Shown here in pieces: positions 17,879 to 25,926 of a stretch of DNA of 64,000 bases; position 1 is the first letter of the stretch, and each line of letters begins with the position of its first letter. Both the position numbers and the translations under genes were made by a program. The stretch comes from Methylomicrobium sp. (lineage in GTDB: Bacteria > Pseudomonadota > Gammaproteobacteria > Methylococcales > Methylomonadaceae), in NCBI GenBank assembly GCA_018333785.1, contig JAGXSU010000089.1:1-64000 (forward strand), read 5' to 3'. The notes beneath the pieces were generated by a model. That model saw nothing but the letters and a program-made list of their open reading frames with translations. It ran no database searches and was not told where the DNA came from.

Positions 17879-18655
17879 ATGGATTTCGATTTCTCTTTTT
17901 TTTTGCTGATGGCAACGGTTGTAACGGGTGTTATCTGGGGCGCTTATATCTTGCTGCTCAAATACACGCACAAAGAACCGCTTCCTGAAAACGAACCACT
18001 GATTGTCGAATATGCACGATCTTTTTTTCCTATCGTATTGATCGTTTTGGTGTTGCGTTCATTTTTAGTGGAACCATTTAGAATTCCATCCGGTTCCATG
18101 ATGCCGACCTTGTTAATCGGCGACTTTATTTTGGTGAACAAGTTTACGTACGGTGTTCGTTTGCCTGTCATCAATACCAAAGTCATTGATATGAATCAGC
18201 CTGAAAGGGGGGATATTGTGGTCTTCAGGTACCCGAAAGAACCGACCGTCGATTACATCAAACGGATCATCGGTTTGCCGGGTGACAAAATCGCTTACTA
18301 CAACAAAAATCTTTATGTCAACGGTTCGCCAGTTCAGCGAGTCTCCCTGGGTATGTATCGCGGCGTCGGTCAAGGCCAGTCAATGACCGGTGCTGAACAT
18401 TTTCAGGAAAACCTTGAAGGGGTTGAGCACAGTATTCTGATACATAATGGCGCGCCTTCGGTGGAAGGGGTTTATGTTGTGCCTGACGGGAACTTTTTTG
18501 TCATGGGTGACAACCGCGATAACAGTAACGATAGTCGTTATTGGGGAACGGTTCCCGAGGACAATCTGGTTGGCAAGGCCTTTTTTATATGGATGAGTTG
18601 GGATTGGCAGAATAAAGGTATTGGCTTTGACCGAATTGGTACAGTGCTTAAGTAA
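17879..18655 (+). CDS. lepB: Signal peptidase I
   Basis: LepB cleaves signal peptides of Sec and Tat substrates on the periplasmic face. The 258-residue product has two N-terminal membrane segments (about 5-27 and 46-62), nucleophile S73 in PSGSMMPTL, general base K128 in VDYIKRIIGLPGD, and the box GDNRDNSNDSRYWG near 211-224. Size is shorter than the 324-residue E. coli enzyme but normal for other gammaproteobacteria. It precedes a DUF4845 gene and rnc. Confidence 0.97.
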   Translation: MDFDFSFFLLMATVVTGVIWGAYILLLKYTHKEPLPENEPLIVEYARSFFPIVLIVLVLRSFLVEPFRIPSGSMMPTLLIGDFILVNKFTYGVRLPVINTKVIDMNQPERGDIVVFRYPKEPTVDYIKRIIGLPGDKIAYYNKNLYVNGSPVQRVSLGMYRGVGQGQSMTGAEHFQENLEGVEHSILIHNGAPSVEGVYVVPDGNFFVMGDNRDNSNDSRYWGTVPEDNLVGKAFFIWMSWDWQNKGIGFDRIGTVLK

Positions 18656-18696
18656 ACTACACTTAATGAGTTTAAATCTAACTCAGGAGTTATCTA

Positions 18697-19074
18697 ATGA
18701 GCTTGTCATCTAATCGCGAAAGCGGTCTGACCTTAATAACTTTGACGCTGTTGCTGGGTTTCATTGGCTTTATTACGTTGCTCGTATTAAAAATTGCGCC
18801 CATTTATATAGACCACAGCAAAGTGAAAAGTGCTTTGACAGGAGTGGAACAGATGGAAAATATTGAGACGGTGACCAAGGAAGAAGTCTGGAGCTCTCTG
18901 GAAAAGCGCTTTAACATGAATTACGTTACGGATGTCACTAAAGACAATGTCATTGTTACGCGCCGTGGCAGCTATTTAAAAGTTGAAATTGAATATGAAG
19001 TCGTTAAGCCCATAGTCGGCAATTTGAGTGTGCTGGTAAATTTTTATGAAATTATTGAGGTAGGTCAGGAGTGA
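18697..19074 (+). CDS. DUF4845 membrane protein
   Basis: This 125-residue protein has one N-terminal membrane segment (about 10-32, GLTLITLTLLLGFIGFITLL) following a short ESGL stretch, which resembles a pilin-type leader, and a small soluble domain facing the periplasm. It matches the DUF4845 family, which is typically found between lepB and rnc as here. Function is unknown. A CAGGAGTT ribosome site precedes the start, and the 3' end overlaps rnc by four bases (GTGA). Confidence 0.85.
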   Translation: MSLSSNRESGLTLITLTLLLGFIGFITLLVLKIAPIYIDHSKVKSALTGVEQMENIETVTKEEVWSSLEKRFNMNYVTDVTKDNVIVTRRGSYLKVEIEYEVVKPIVGNLSVLVNFYEIIEVGQE

Positions 19075-19751
19075 TAAAAAACCCGGAAGTGCTTTGTAAA
19101 AAACTGGGCCTTAAATTTAATGACCCTCAGTTATTCGTCATGGCGCTGACGCATCGAAGTGTGGGGGCGAGAAATAATGAACGATTGGAGTTTTTGGGTG
19201 ACGCCATTTTAGGTTTCGTTGTTGCCGAGAAACTGCATGAGATTTTTCCCGAGGCCAGTGAAGGCGTGTTAAGCAGGCTCAGGGCCAGTCTTGTAAACCA
19301 GTGTTCTTTAGCCGATGTGGCGAGAAAACATAATGTGGGTGATTATCTTATTTTAGGTGCCGGTGAATTGAAAAGCGGAGGGTTCAGGCGCGACTCTATT
19401 TTGTCGGATGCTTTTGAAGCAATTATTGGTTCACTTTTTAAAGATCAAGGCATTGAAGTCTGCAAACAGTGGATTTTGACCATGTTTGACGAAAAGTTTA
19501 CTTGCCTGTCCCTGGAAAACTGGCAAAAAGACCCTAAAACACAGTTGCAGGAACTGATGCAGTCCAAAAAGCTCAATTTGCCCGAATATTCGCTTTTATC
19601 CATGTCAGGTTTGCCTCATGAGCAAACATTTAAAGTCAAATGCTCTATCGAATTGACGGATAAATTCTCAGTTGGAAAAGGCGTTTCAAGGAAGAGAGCC
19701 GAACAGGATGCCGCAGAGCAAATGTTGATTTTGCTAAAGAGAGATAATTAA
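19071..19751 (+). CDS. rnc: Ribonuclease III
   Basis: RNase III cleaves double-stranded RNA, including the 30S rRNA precursor. The 226-residue protein has the catalytic signature NERLEFLGDAIL at 36-47, the second acidic cluster in SDAFEAIIGSLF (about 114-125), and a C-terminal dsRNA-binding domain (about 155-224, KTQLQELMQ, GKGVSRKRAEQDAAEQML). GTG at 19071 is the start. It overlaps the preceding gene by four bases and era by one. Confidence 0.97.
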   Translation: MIKNPEVLCKKLGLKFNDPQLFVMALTHRSVGARNNERLEFLGDAILGFVVAEKLHEIFPEASEGVLSRLRASLVNQCSLADVARKHNVGDYLILGAGELKSGGFRRDSILSDAFEAIIGSLFKDQGIEVCKQWILTMFDEKFTCLSLENWQKDPKTQLQELMQSKKLNLPEYSLLSMSGLPHEQTFKVKCSIELTDKFSVGKGVSRKRAEQDAAEQMLILLKRDN

Positions 19752-20632
19752 TGAATTGCGGCTATGTTGCTTTAGTGGGTCGTCCCAACGTTGGAAAATC
19801 TACCTTGATGAATCATTTGCTGGGGCAGAAGATCAGCATTACCTCAAGAAAACCACAAACAACCCGGCATCGGATTCTGGGGATCAATACCACCGATGAA
19901 GGCCAGGCTATCTATATGGATACGCCGGGTATGCATAATAACGAGAAAAAAGCGCTTAACCGTTATCTGAACAGAACAGCAGAATCCACTTTGGCGGGTG
20001 TTGATGTTGTGGTCTGGTTGATTGATGCTTTGGCCTGGCAGGAATACGATGACGTTATTTTTGCCAAATTAAAACAAGCCGGTTTGCCAGCAATTCTCGC
20101 TGTCAATAAAGTGGATAAGGTTAAAGACAAAGAAACGATGCTGGCTTTTTTTGCAGAAGCCCAGGCGCGTTACCTATTTGAGCATATCGTTCCAATATCG
20201 GCGCTTAAAAACACTAATTTGCAGATGCTTGATTCCCTTGTCATGAAATTATTGCCGGAGAGAGAGCTGATCTATCCTGCAGACCAGATTACAGACAGAC
20301 CGGAGCGGTTTTTATGCGCTGAAATTGTCAGGGAAAAATTGACAAGGCGTTTGGGTGATGAATTGCCCTATGCGCTGACTGTTGAGATTGAACGCTATGA
20401 AGAGCATCCTACCTTGTCAAAAATATACGCGATTATCTGGGTTGAGCGGAACTCTCAAAAATCAATTGTCATCGGTTCTCAAGGAGAGATGCTCAAAAAT
20501 GTAGGCACCGATGCGCGTCATGACATAGAGCGTCTGATTGGGCAAAAAGTGTATCTGCAACTTTGGGTCAAGGTTAAACACGGTTGGTCTGATAATGAGC
20601 GAGCCTTGCAGAGTTTAGGGTTTAATGAGTGA
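19751..20632 (+). CDS. era: GTPase Era
   Basis: Era binds the 3' end of 16S rRNA and checks 30S maturation. The 293-residue protein has G1 GRPNVGKST at 10-18, DTPG, NKVDK and a C-terminal KH domain (about 205-290, with VIGSQGEMLKNVGTDARHDIE). The rnc-era-recO order with overlapping ends is conserved in gammaproteobacteria. The stop overlaps recO by eight bases. Confidence 0.98.
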   Translation: MNCGYVALVGRPNVGKSTLMNHLLGQKISITSRKPQTTRHRILGINTTDEGQAIYMDTPGMHNNEKKALNRYLNRTAESTLAGVDVVVWLIDALAWQEYDDVIFAKLKQAGLPAILAVNKVDKVKDKETMLAFFAEAQARYLFEHIVPISALKNTNLQMLDSLVMKLLPERELIYPADQITDRPERFLCAEIVREKLTRRLGDELPYALTVEIERYEEHPTLSKIYAIIWVERNSQKSIVIGSQGEMLKNVGTDARHDIERLIGQKVYLQLWVKVKHGWSDNERALQSLGFNE

Positions 20633-21341
20633 AAGGCTTGCCTCTCTGCAGCCAGGTTTTTTAATCCGGCATTGGCCTTATGGGGAAACGAGTTTACTTG
20701 CGGACGTTTTAACGCGAGATTTTGGCCGTATTTCTTTACTGGCCAGAGGCCTTAGAAAGCCAAAATCGAAAATGGCGGGTGTGCTGAGGCCATTTTTTCC
20801 TTTGCTGCTTTCCTTTGGTGCCGGGCGAGGTGAATTATATTATTTGTCCCATGCCGAACCTCAGTTCCCTGCTTCTGACAATTCTCTTCACGGTAAAGCG
20901 CTTTTTTGCGGATTTTATATCAACGAACTCATAACGCATTTTCTTCATCAATCCGATCCCCATCCTGAAGTATTTGAGCTTTATCAGCAGAGTCTTTTGG
21001 CTTTGCAACAGGGAGATGATATAGAAAGCTGTCTGCGCTGTTTTGAAGTTAACTTGCTGGAGTTGGTGGGCTATGGTTTGGACTTGCGCTATGACAGCCA
21101 AACCCAGCAATTGGTAGAGGCCGAAAGAAAATACCATTTCAGCGTTGAGCAGGGGGCTAGGGAAGCGGTAAACGGGGAAATCAATGGAGCCACTTTGCAC
21201 GCTTTGCATTCCCGTCAGTTCAAAGATAAAGAATCGTTACTGCAAGCCAAAAAAATCATGAGAATGGTGATCGACTTTCATTTGCAAGGCAAGTTGCTTA
21301 AAAGTCGCGAGACCATTGCTAAAATCATCAAACATATGTGA
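20625..21341 (+). CDS. recO: DNA repair protein RecO
   Basis: RecO anneals SSB-coated DNA and with RecR loads RecA in the RecF pathway. The 238-residue protein has an N-terminal OB fold (1-80, QPGFLIRHWPYGETSLLADVLTRD, FGRISLLARGLRKPKSK) and a helical C-terminal domain (YINELITHFLHQSDPHPEVFELY). The zinc cysteines of some RecO proteins are not obvious, as in E. coli. pdxJ starts three bases after the stop. Confidence 0.95.
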   Translation: MSERLASLQPGFLIRHWPYGETSLLADVLTRDFGRISLLARGLRKPKSKMAGVLRPFFPLLLSFGAGRGELYYLSHAEPQFPASDNSLHGKALFCGFYINELITHFLHQSDPHPEVFELYQQSLLALQQGDDIESCLRCFEVNLLELVGYGLDLRYDSQTQQLVEAERKYHFSVEQGAREAVNGEINGATLHALHSRQFKDKESLLQAKKIMRMVIDFHLQGKLLKSRETIAKIIKHM

Positions 21342-21344
21342 AGA

Positions 21345-22100
21345 ATGAAAATTAAAAATATTTTGCTGGGCGTTAATATCGATCATGTGGCAACGTTAAG
21401 ACAGGCGAGGGGAACCAAATACCCGGAACCAGTCCAGGCGGCTTTAATAGCAGAACAGGCGGGTGCGGATGGTATAACCGCACATCTTCGTGAAGATCGC
21501 CGGCATATACAGGACAGGGATATTTATTTGTTGAGTGAGATGCTGCACACCCGCTTGAATTTTGAAATGGCTGTTACTGACGAAATGGTGGCGTTAGCGA
21601 TAGATGTCGCGCCAGCCGCCTGTTGTTTGGTTCCGGAAAAGCGAGAGGAATTGACAACGGAAGGCGGTCTGGATGTAGTCGCCACCCAAGAAAGAATGAC
21701 AAAGGTGTGTGAGGTGCTGGCAGAGGCGGGCATTGAGGTGTCGCTGTTTATAAATCCTGAGCTTAGGCAGATAGATGCTGCAATAAAAGCCGGTGCTCCT
21801 GTTGTTGAATTTCATACCGGCCGTTACGCAGATGCCCGCAACTCAGCAGAGCAGACTGATGAATTGGCACGAATACGACAAGCGGCGGCCTACGCTCATT
21901 CGGCAGGTCTTCAGGTGAATGCCGGTCATGGCTTGAATTTCGCCAATGTCGAAGCTATCTGTCGAATACCTGAGATCGTTGAATTAAACATTGGTCATGC
22001 GTTGATTGCACAGGCCTTATTTTCCGGTTTAGCCAAATCAGTGTCTGATATGAAATACCTGATGAGACAGGCCCGTTTGGAAAGCATTTGTACGAAATAG
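21345..22100 (+). CDS. pdxJ: Pyridoxine 5'-phosphate synthase
   Basis: PdxJ condenses 1-deoxyxylulose 5-phosphate with the PdxA product to give pyridoxine 5'-phosphate, the last ring-forming step of DXP-dependent vitamin B6 synthesis. The 251-residue TIM-barrel protein shows [17 protein letters not shown] at 8-24, [14 protein letters not shown] and the C-terminal [11 protein letters not shown] and [10 protein letters not shown] phosphate-binding blocks. Position after recO matches E. coli, but acpS, which follows there, is replaced by a phosphatase gene. Confidence 0.97.
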   Translation: MKIKNILLGVNIDHVATLRQARGTKYPEPVQAALIAEQAGADGITAHLREDRRHIQDRDIYLLSEMLHTRLNFEMAVTDEMVALAIDVAPAACCLVPEKREELTTEGGLDVVATQERMTKVCEVLAEAGIEVSLFINPELRQIDAAIKAGAPVVEFHTGRYADARNSAEQTDELARIRQAAAYAHSAGLQVNAGHGLNFANVEAICRIPEIVELNIGHALIAQALFSGLAKSVSDMKYLMRQARLESICTK

Positions 22101-22102
22101 AT

Positions 22103-22840
22103 ATGAAACTTGTTTGTTATCAATTAACTTCTGCCGGTGATAGAGAGACTAATCAAGATGCAATGGCGCATCAGATTAACGAAGACTACGGGCTTTTTAT
22201 AGTGGCAGACGGGTTAGGCGGCTATCAATCAGGCGAAAAAGCGGCTCAATATCTTTGTCAGGCTATGATGCAATTGGCGGAACGGTATACCGATACTATC
22301 CGTTCGTTTCCAGTGGATGTGTTATCGGCTTGGATAGAAGATGCTATCGATGAGATGAAGCGTTTATTCGGGAATGATCCCACGGCAGATGAAGCCCATA
22401 CGACCTGTGCCGTATTATTTGTCAATGACCTGTTTGTTATGACTGCTCATTGCGGTGACAGCCGGGTTTATCGGATGAGTCCGCGCAAGGTCATTTGGCG
22501 TACCAGGGATCATTCGGTTTTACAGAAACTGCTGGAGATGGGCGAGATAACAGAAGCAGAAATGGGCTTGCATCCGGAACAGAATCAGCTCACGCGAAGT
22601 ATTAATATTGCGAAAAGCCATCCGGTTGAAGTCAATCTTTATCCGCCGATGGCGCCGGGTGAAACTTTTGTGTTATGTACCGATGGCTTTTGGGAGCACG
22701 TCAAGCCACTGGAATGGCTTCAATTGGCTGAACCTGCCGGCGGTCGAGTAGAATTGGGCAAGATGGCGCGTTTGTCGGTGCTGAGAGCGAAAGGTAAGAG
22801 CGATAATGTGACCGTTCAATGGGTCAGGTATTTGGCATAG
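22103..22840 (+). CDS. PP2C-family serine/threonine phosphatase
   Basis: This 245-residue cytoplasmic protein is a metal-dependent protein phosphatase of the PP2C/PrpC type. Motifs in order are GDRETNQDA (metal-binding region, about 12-20), VADGLGGYQSGEKAA (35-49), HCGDSRVYRM and SDNVTVQWVRYLA at the end. The ATG at 22103 lies two bases after pdxJ; a TTG at 22088 overlapping pdxJ is possible but adds residues not typical of the family. No partner kinase is encoded in the window. Such phosphatases often work with type VI secretion or stress kinases, which are not visible here, so the target is unknown. Confidence 0.9.
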   Translation: MKLVCYQLTSAGDRETNQDAMAHQINEDYGLFIVADGLGGYQSGEKAAQYLCQAMMQLAERYTDTIRSFPVDVLSAWIEDAIDEMKRLFGNDPTADEAHTTCAVLFVNDLFVMTAHCGDSRVYRMSPRKVIWRTRDHSVLQKLLEMGEITEAEMGLHPEQNQLTRSINIAKSHPVEVNLYPPMAPGETFVLCTDGFWEHVKPLEWLQLAEPAGGRVELGKMARLSVLRAKGKSDNVTVQWVRYLA

Positions 22841-22856
22841 GACCTTCCGTGGTCCT
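22839..22856. terminator. Short hairpin between convergent genes
   Basis: AGGACC and GGTCCT form a 6-bp stem around a 6-base loop, just after the phosphatase stop and before the convergent regulator gene. No T run follows, so the terminator call is tentative. Confidence 0.3.
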
Positions 22857-22870
22857 GGTTGGACTGATGA

Positions 22871-23836
22871 TTAATGAGTAGCCAGTCCGTGTTTTTGAAT
22901 CCGATAAAGCAGCGTGTCTCGGGAAATGCCGAGAAGCTTGGCCGATTTGCTGCGATTTCCATTGGTTCTCGATAAAGCTTGATGAATCAAATCGAGTTCC
23001 AGGTCTTCCAGTTTAATTCCGGTTGCAGGCAACGTAAAATCAGTGTTGGCAGGTTCTGTTTTAAAGAGGGTGCTGGGTCTGAATTCATGCGGCAAATTTT
23101 CAGGCTCAATCGTTCTTCCTGCCAGTAAAATGCTGAGGCGTTCGCATAAATTTCGAAGTTCACGTATGTTTCCCGGCCACGAATAGCTTTTCAGGGTTTT
23201 TAAAGCCTGTTTACTAAATTTAGGTGCTGTAATGCCGTGAGCTTCTGAAAAGTGATTAAGAAAGTGCCTTATCAGTTTTTCAATGTCATCGGTACGTTGA
23301 GAGAGAGGTGGAATATCAAGTGGGACAACATTCAGGCGAAAATACAAATCGCGTCTGAAATCGCCTCTTTCAATCTGCTGAAGTAAGTCATTGTTGGTAG
23401 CGGCAATGATTCTTACGTCAACGAAATAAGGTTTGGTATCGCCGACTGCCAGACATTCACCCGTTTCCAGAAAACGCAGTAATTTGGCTTGTATGGCTAG
23501 AGGCAAAGAATTGATTTCGTCCAGAAATAGAGTGCCGCCGTCAGCTGCCTGGAATATGCCCAGTTTGTTGCCGATTGCGCCGGTGAAAGCCCCTTTTCTA
23601 TGGCCGAATAATTCGGATTCGACCAGGCTTTCAGGCAGGGCGCCACAGTTGATGGTGATAAAAGGTTTATTGGCCCGATTGCTTTCTTTTTGAATCGCTT
23701 TGGCAAGAACTTCTTTACCGGTTCCTGTTTCACCTTTGAGAAGAACAGTGACATCGGTAGCGGAAACCATCTTGGCGCTACGAATTAAAGATTCGAGTGC
23801 AGGAGACTGACCAATAATAGAATTAAAATGATCCAC
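22871..23836 (-). CDS. Sigma-54-dependent activator without sensor domain
   Basis: The 321-residue protein is an AAA+ enhancer-binding protein. It has Walker A GETGTGKE at 35-42, the sigma-54 contact loop GAFTGA at 82-87, Walker B GTLFLDEIN near 100-108, the R-finger region FRRDLYFRLNVVPL, and a C-terminal Fis-type helix-turn-helix (about 278-318, NRSKSAKLLGISRDTLLYRIQ). The chain begins with the AAA+ domain, without a receiver, GAF or PAS domain, as in PspF. Activity is therefore probably controlled by another protein or by expression. The SafE-like gene lies 15 bases upstream on the same strand, suggesting one operon. Confidence 0.92.
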   Translation of the reverse strand: MDHFNSIIGQSPALESLIRSAKMVSATDVTVLLKGETGTGKEVLAKAIQKESNRANKPFITINCGALPESLVESELFGHRKGAFTGAIGNKLGIFQAADGGTLFLDEINSLPLAIQAKLLRFLETGECLAVGDTKPYFVDVRIIAATNNDLLQQIERGDFRRDLYFRLNVVPLDIPPLSQRTDDIEKLIRHFLNHFSEAHGITAPKFSKQALKTLKSYSWPGNIRELRNLCERLSILLAGRTIEPENLPHEFRPSTLFKTEPANTDFTLPATGIKLEDLELDLIHQALSRTNGNRSKSAKLLGISRDTLLYRIQKHGLATH

Positions 23837-23851
23837 TGGAACCTCGACTTA

Positions 23852-24568
23852 TTAAATATGTTGTAAACGCATGGGGTTTAGCCACGGAAGGGCTGCAAAC
23901 AAGGCTAAAAGGATCATAAAAAGGCCTACGGCCTGTTTAAAATACCGCAACCTCGATAACCTTGTCAGTATGCCGGTCATTATACCGACACCGATGACGG
24001 CAGGTAAAGTCCCCATTCCAAATGAGAGCATCGTTAATGCGCTTCGGGTGATGTCGCTGGTAGTAGCGGCCAGAGCCAATGCGGCATAAATTAATCCGCA
24101 CGGAAGCCAGCCCCATACCATTCCGAACAGGAAAGCCTGCAGCCGGGTTTTGACAGGAATCAGTTTTCGTCCGTAGGGTTCAATTAATTTCCAAAAACGT
24201 GAACCTGCTTTTTCAATATAGGCAAAGCGGGGAAACCAGCCCGCAATGTAAAAGCCTGCGCCGATCATGATGACTGCCGACAGCATCTGAAACAGGCGGT
24301 AAGCAATAGCTTCACCAAAAGGCAGCATCAGTAAAAATTGAACGGCCCCCGCCAATCCGCCGGCTACCGTATAGCTGAAAATACGGCCCAAGTTATAGTT
24401 TAAAACATAGGGAAGCAGCCGGGTTTTGTTGTTGCGAATTTCCGGTTTCAGGCTGAGTGTCAATGTGCCGATTATGGAGCCGCACATGCCGATACAATGC
24501 ATGCTGCTCAATAGCCCCATCAAAAATGACACAAGATAGGAAGAAGTAAAGGATATGTGAAATTGCAT
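23852..24568 (-). CDS. TauE/SafE (UreH-like) family membrane protein
   Basis: The 238-residue protein has about six membrane segments and belongs to the family annotated as sulfite exporter TauE/SafE or UreH-like, related to the DsbD/CcdA membrane fold. A CxxxC pair lies in the first helix (SSMHCIGMCGS, C25 and C29). A second hydrophobic block reads FGMVWGWLPCGLIYAALALA. Homologues often sit near cbb3 oxidase assembly genes and are suspected of copper or redox handling; none are present here, so the substrate is not assigned. The start ATG is at 24568. Confidence 0.82.
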   Translation of the reverse strand: MQFHISFTSSYLVSFLMGLLSSMHCIGMCGSIIGTLTLSLKPEIRNNKTRLLPYVLNYNLGRIFSYTVAGGLAGAVQFLLMLPFGEAIAYRLFQMLSAVIMIGAGFYIAGWFPRFAYIEKAGSRFWKLIEPYGRKLIPVKTRLQAFLFGMVWGWLPCGLIYAALALAATTSDITRSALTMLSFGMGTLPAVIGVGIMTGILTRLSRLRYFKQAVGLFMILLALFAALPWLNPMRLQHI

Positions 24569-24635
24569 AGGGCCAAAACATTAACACAGAAAAAAATATA
24601 AACAATAGTTCGGCTCGGTAAATTAATTAAAACAG

Positions 24636-24668
24636 GTTATTTAACGTAAAAAAGATGAGTTAAATAAC
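24636..24668 (-). promoter_or_regulatory. Perfect 10-bp inverted repeat upstream of SafE-like gene
   Basis: GTTATTTAAC (24636-24645) and GTTAAATAAC (24659-24668) are exact reverse complements separated by 13 bases. The site lies 68-100 bases before the start of the minus-strand gene at 24568. It could be a dimeric operator or a hairpin in the leader. No match to a named regulator was recognised. Confidence 0.4.
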
Positions 24669-24886
24669 ATTGATTAATTTGAATAAGATGTTCCGATCAA
24701 GCCGATGCGGTTTATCGCTGAAGATAATAAGACAGGTGCGAGTAGTATAGATGATTAACTGCAGGCAAGCAGGTGTAACAAAATACGAGCATCCGGATCA
24801 CTACTTTTTGACGGCTATGCTATAGGGATAATCCACAATTTAGTGCATCCTGCCTGGATCCGGCTGGCGCTTTATCCAGGTTACCG

Positions 24887-25029
24887 TGAAAGTACACGAA
24901 CCGAAGAGGGAGCGGGTTGCTCGATCGACAGGTGTCGGCGGCAGGGCGCCGGCGTCAAACCTACATGGACGTATTCACGGCGTCCTGTCGGGCGAGTGAC
25001 CGCTCTCTCCTTAACACCTGGTACTTTCA
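24887..25029. repeat. Nested palindromic repeat element, about 143 bp
   Basis: Four pairs of inverted arms nest in the correct order: TGAAAGTAC (24887-24895) with GTACTTTCA (25021-25029), GAGCGG (24910-24915) with CCGCTC (25000-25005), CTCG (24920-24923) with CGAG (24993-24996), and CGACAGG (24926-24932) with CCTGTCG (24984-24990). The centre is GC-rich. The whole could fold into one long interrupted hairpin, as in a MITE or a dispersed extragenic repeat. No transposase is present, and no second copy was noticed in this window. Confidence 0.6.
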
Positions 25030-25089
25030 TTTGACGGGGCGAATGCAGGACTTTCATGAACGGTTAGGTGTTTAAAGCGAACTCTGTTA

Positions 25090-25812
25090 TTAGAACTGCG
25101 CCGCTATTTGCTGCTGAATTTTTTCAGCCATGGCTTGTCTGTCATCAGCATCTCGAATGGGCCTGCCAACCACGATGTAATCGGCGCCATTTCTGAAGGC
25201 CTGTTCTACACTCACGACTCTTTTTTGATCATCTTCCTCACGATTGTCCACGGGTCTGATACCCGGAGTGATGATCAATAAACGATTATCCAGTTCCTGT
25301 CTTAACATCGGGGCTTCAAGTCCTGAGGAGACAATGCCGTCGCAGCCTATTTGTAAAGCGCGCTTTGCTCTTGATAAAACCAGTTCCCTAACATCGCATT
25401 GAAATCCCAAATCATCTAAATCGCCGCGATCCAGGCTGGTTAAAGCGGTTACAGCGAGGACTTTGAGTGAGCCTTTTTCTTTGGCGGCTGCTTCCATGAT
25501 GGCATCGTTGCCATGAATAGTCGCCAGATCAACGCCTTTTTGGCTGAGCGCACGAATAGCTCGCCCTACCGTAGCCGGCACATCAAAAAACTTTAAATCG
25601 ACAAAGACTTTTTTATTGCGTTGTTTAAGCCAGTCGATAAAACCGAAGTAATCGCCGGCCATAAATAATTCCATACCGACCTTATAAAAAACGACAGCAT
25701 CGCCCAGCTCTTCAACCAGCGCTTGCGCTTCAGGTATGCTGGGCACGTCCAGCGCCATAATCAGACGCTCACGGATAGGAATGGGTTTTTTAGAGATAAA
25801 GGAATCAGTCAT
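25090..25812 (-). CDS. pyrF: Orotidine 5'-phosphate decarboxylase
   Basis: PyrF decarboxylates OMP to UMP, the last step of de novo pyrimidine synthesis. The 240-residue TIM-barrel protein has IMALDVPS (D22), the catalytic DxKxxD motif VDLKFFDVPATV with D72, K74 and D77, and the phosphate-binding end TPGIRP and ADYIVVGRPIRDA. Length and motifs are those of the bacterial group I enzyme. It is a single gene, divergent from the AEC permease. Confidence 0.97.
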   Translation of the reverse strand: MTDSFISKKPIPIRERLIMALDVPSIPEAQALVEELGDAVVFYKVGMELFMAGDYFGFIDWLKQRNKKVFVDLKFFDVPATVGRAIRALSQKGVDLATIHGNDAIMEAAAKEKGSLKVLAVTALTSLDRGDLDDLGFQCDVRELVLSRAKRALQIGCDGIVSSGLEAPMLRQELDNRLLIITPGIRPVDNREEDDQKRVVSVEQAFRNGADYIVVGRPIRDADDRQAMAEKIQQQIAAQF

Positions 25813-25926
25813 GTTTATGGGTTCAGGGCTAAGGGTTAGGTCTAAGTATGCGGCTGGCTATATTACCGGAACTTGATTTAAGCGTGAATGATAATATACC
25901 CCGTTTTGTTGAGCACTTCGCCTGAT

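Larger units (their letters stand above)
24569..25089. other. Intergenic region with operator-like repeat and palindromic element
   Basis: No credible gene lies here. The left part carries a perfect 10-bp inverted repeat at 24636-24668 upstream of the minus-strand SafE-like gene. The right part carries a nested palindromic element at 24887-25029. The only open frame (about 24843-25034) runs through the element and is an artefact. Confidence 0.6.

Noticed and set aside
24659-24685. FNR-type site (TTGAT-N4-ATCAA) upstream of the SafE-like gene
   Set aside because: Only the left half-site TTGAT is present; the right half reads TTGAA in the wrong orientation.
24843-25034. Open frame of 63 codons on the plus strand
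   Set aside because: It runs through the nested palindromic element, so its openness follows from the repeat's composition; no family resemblance or ribosome site.
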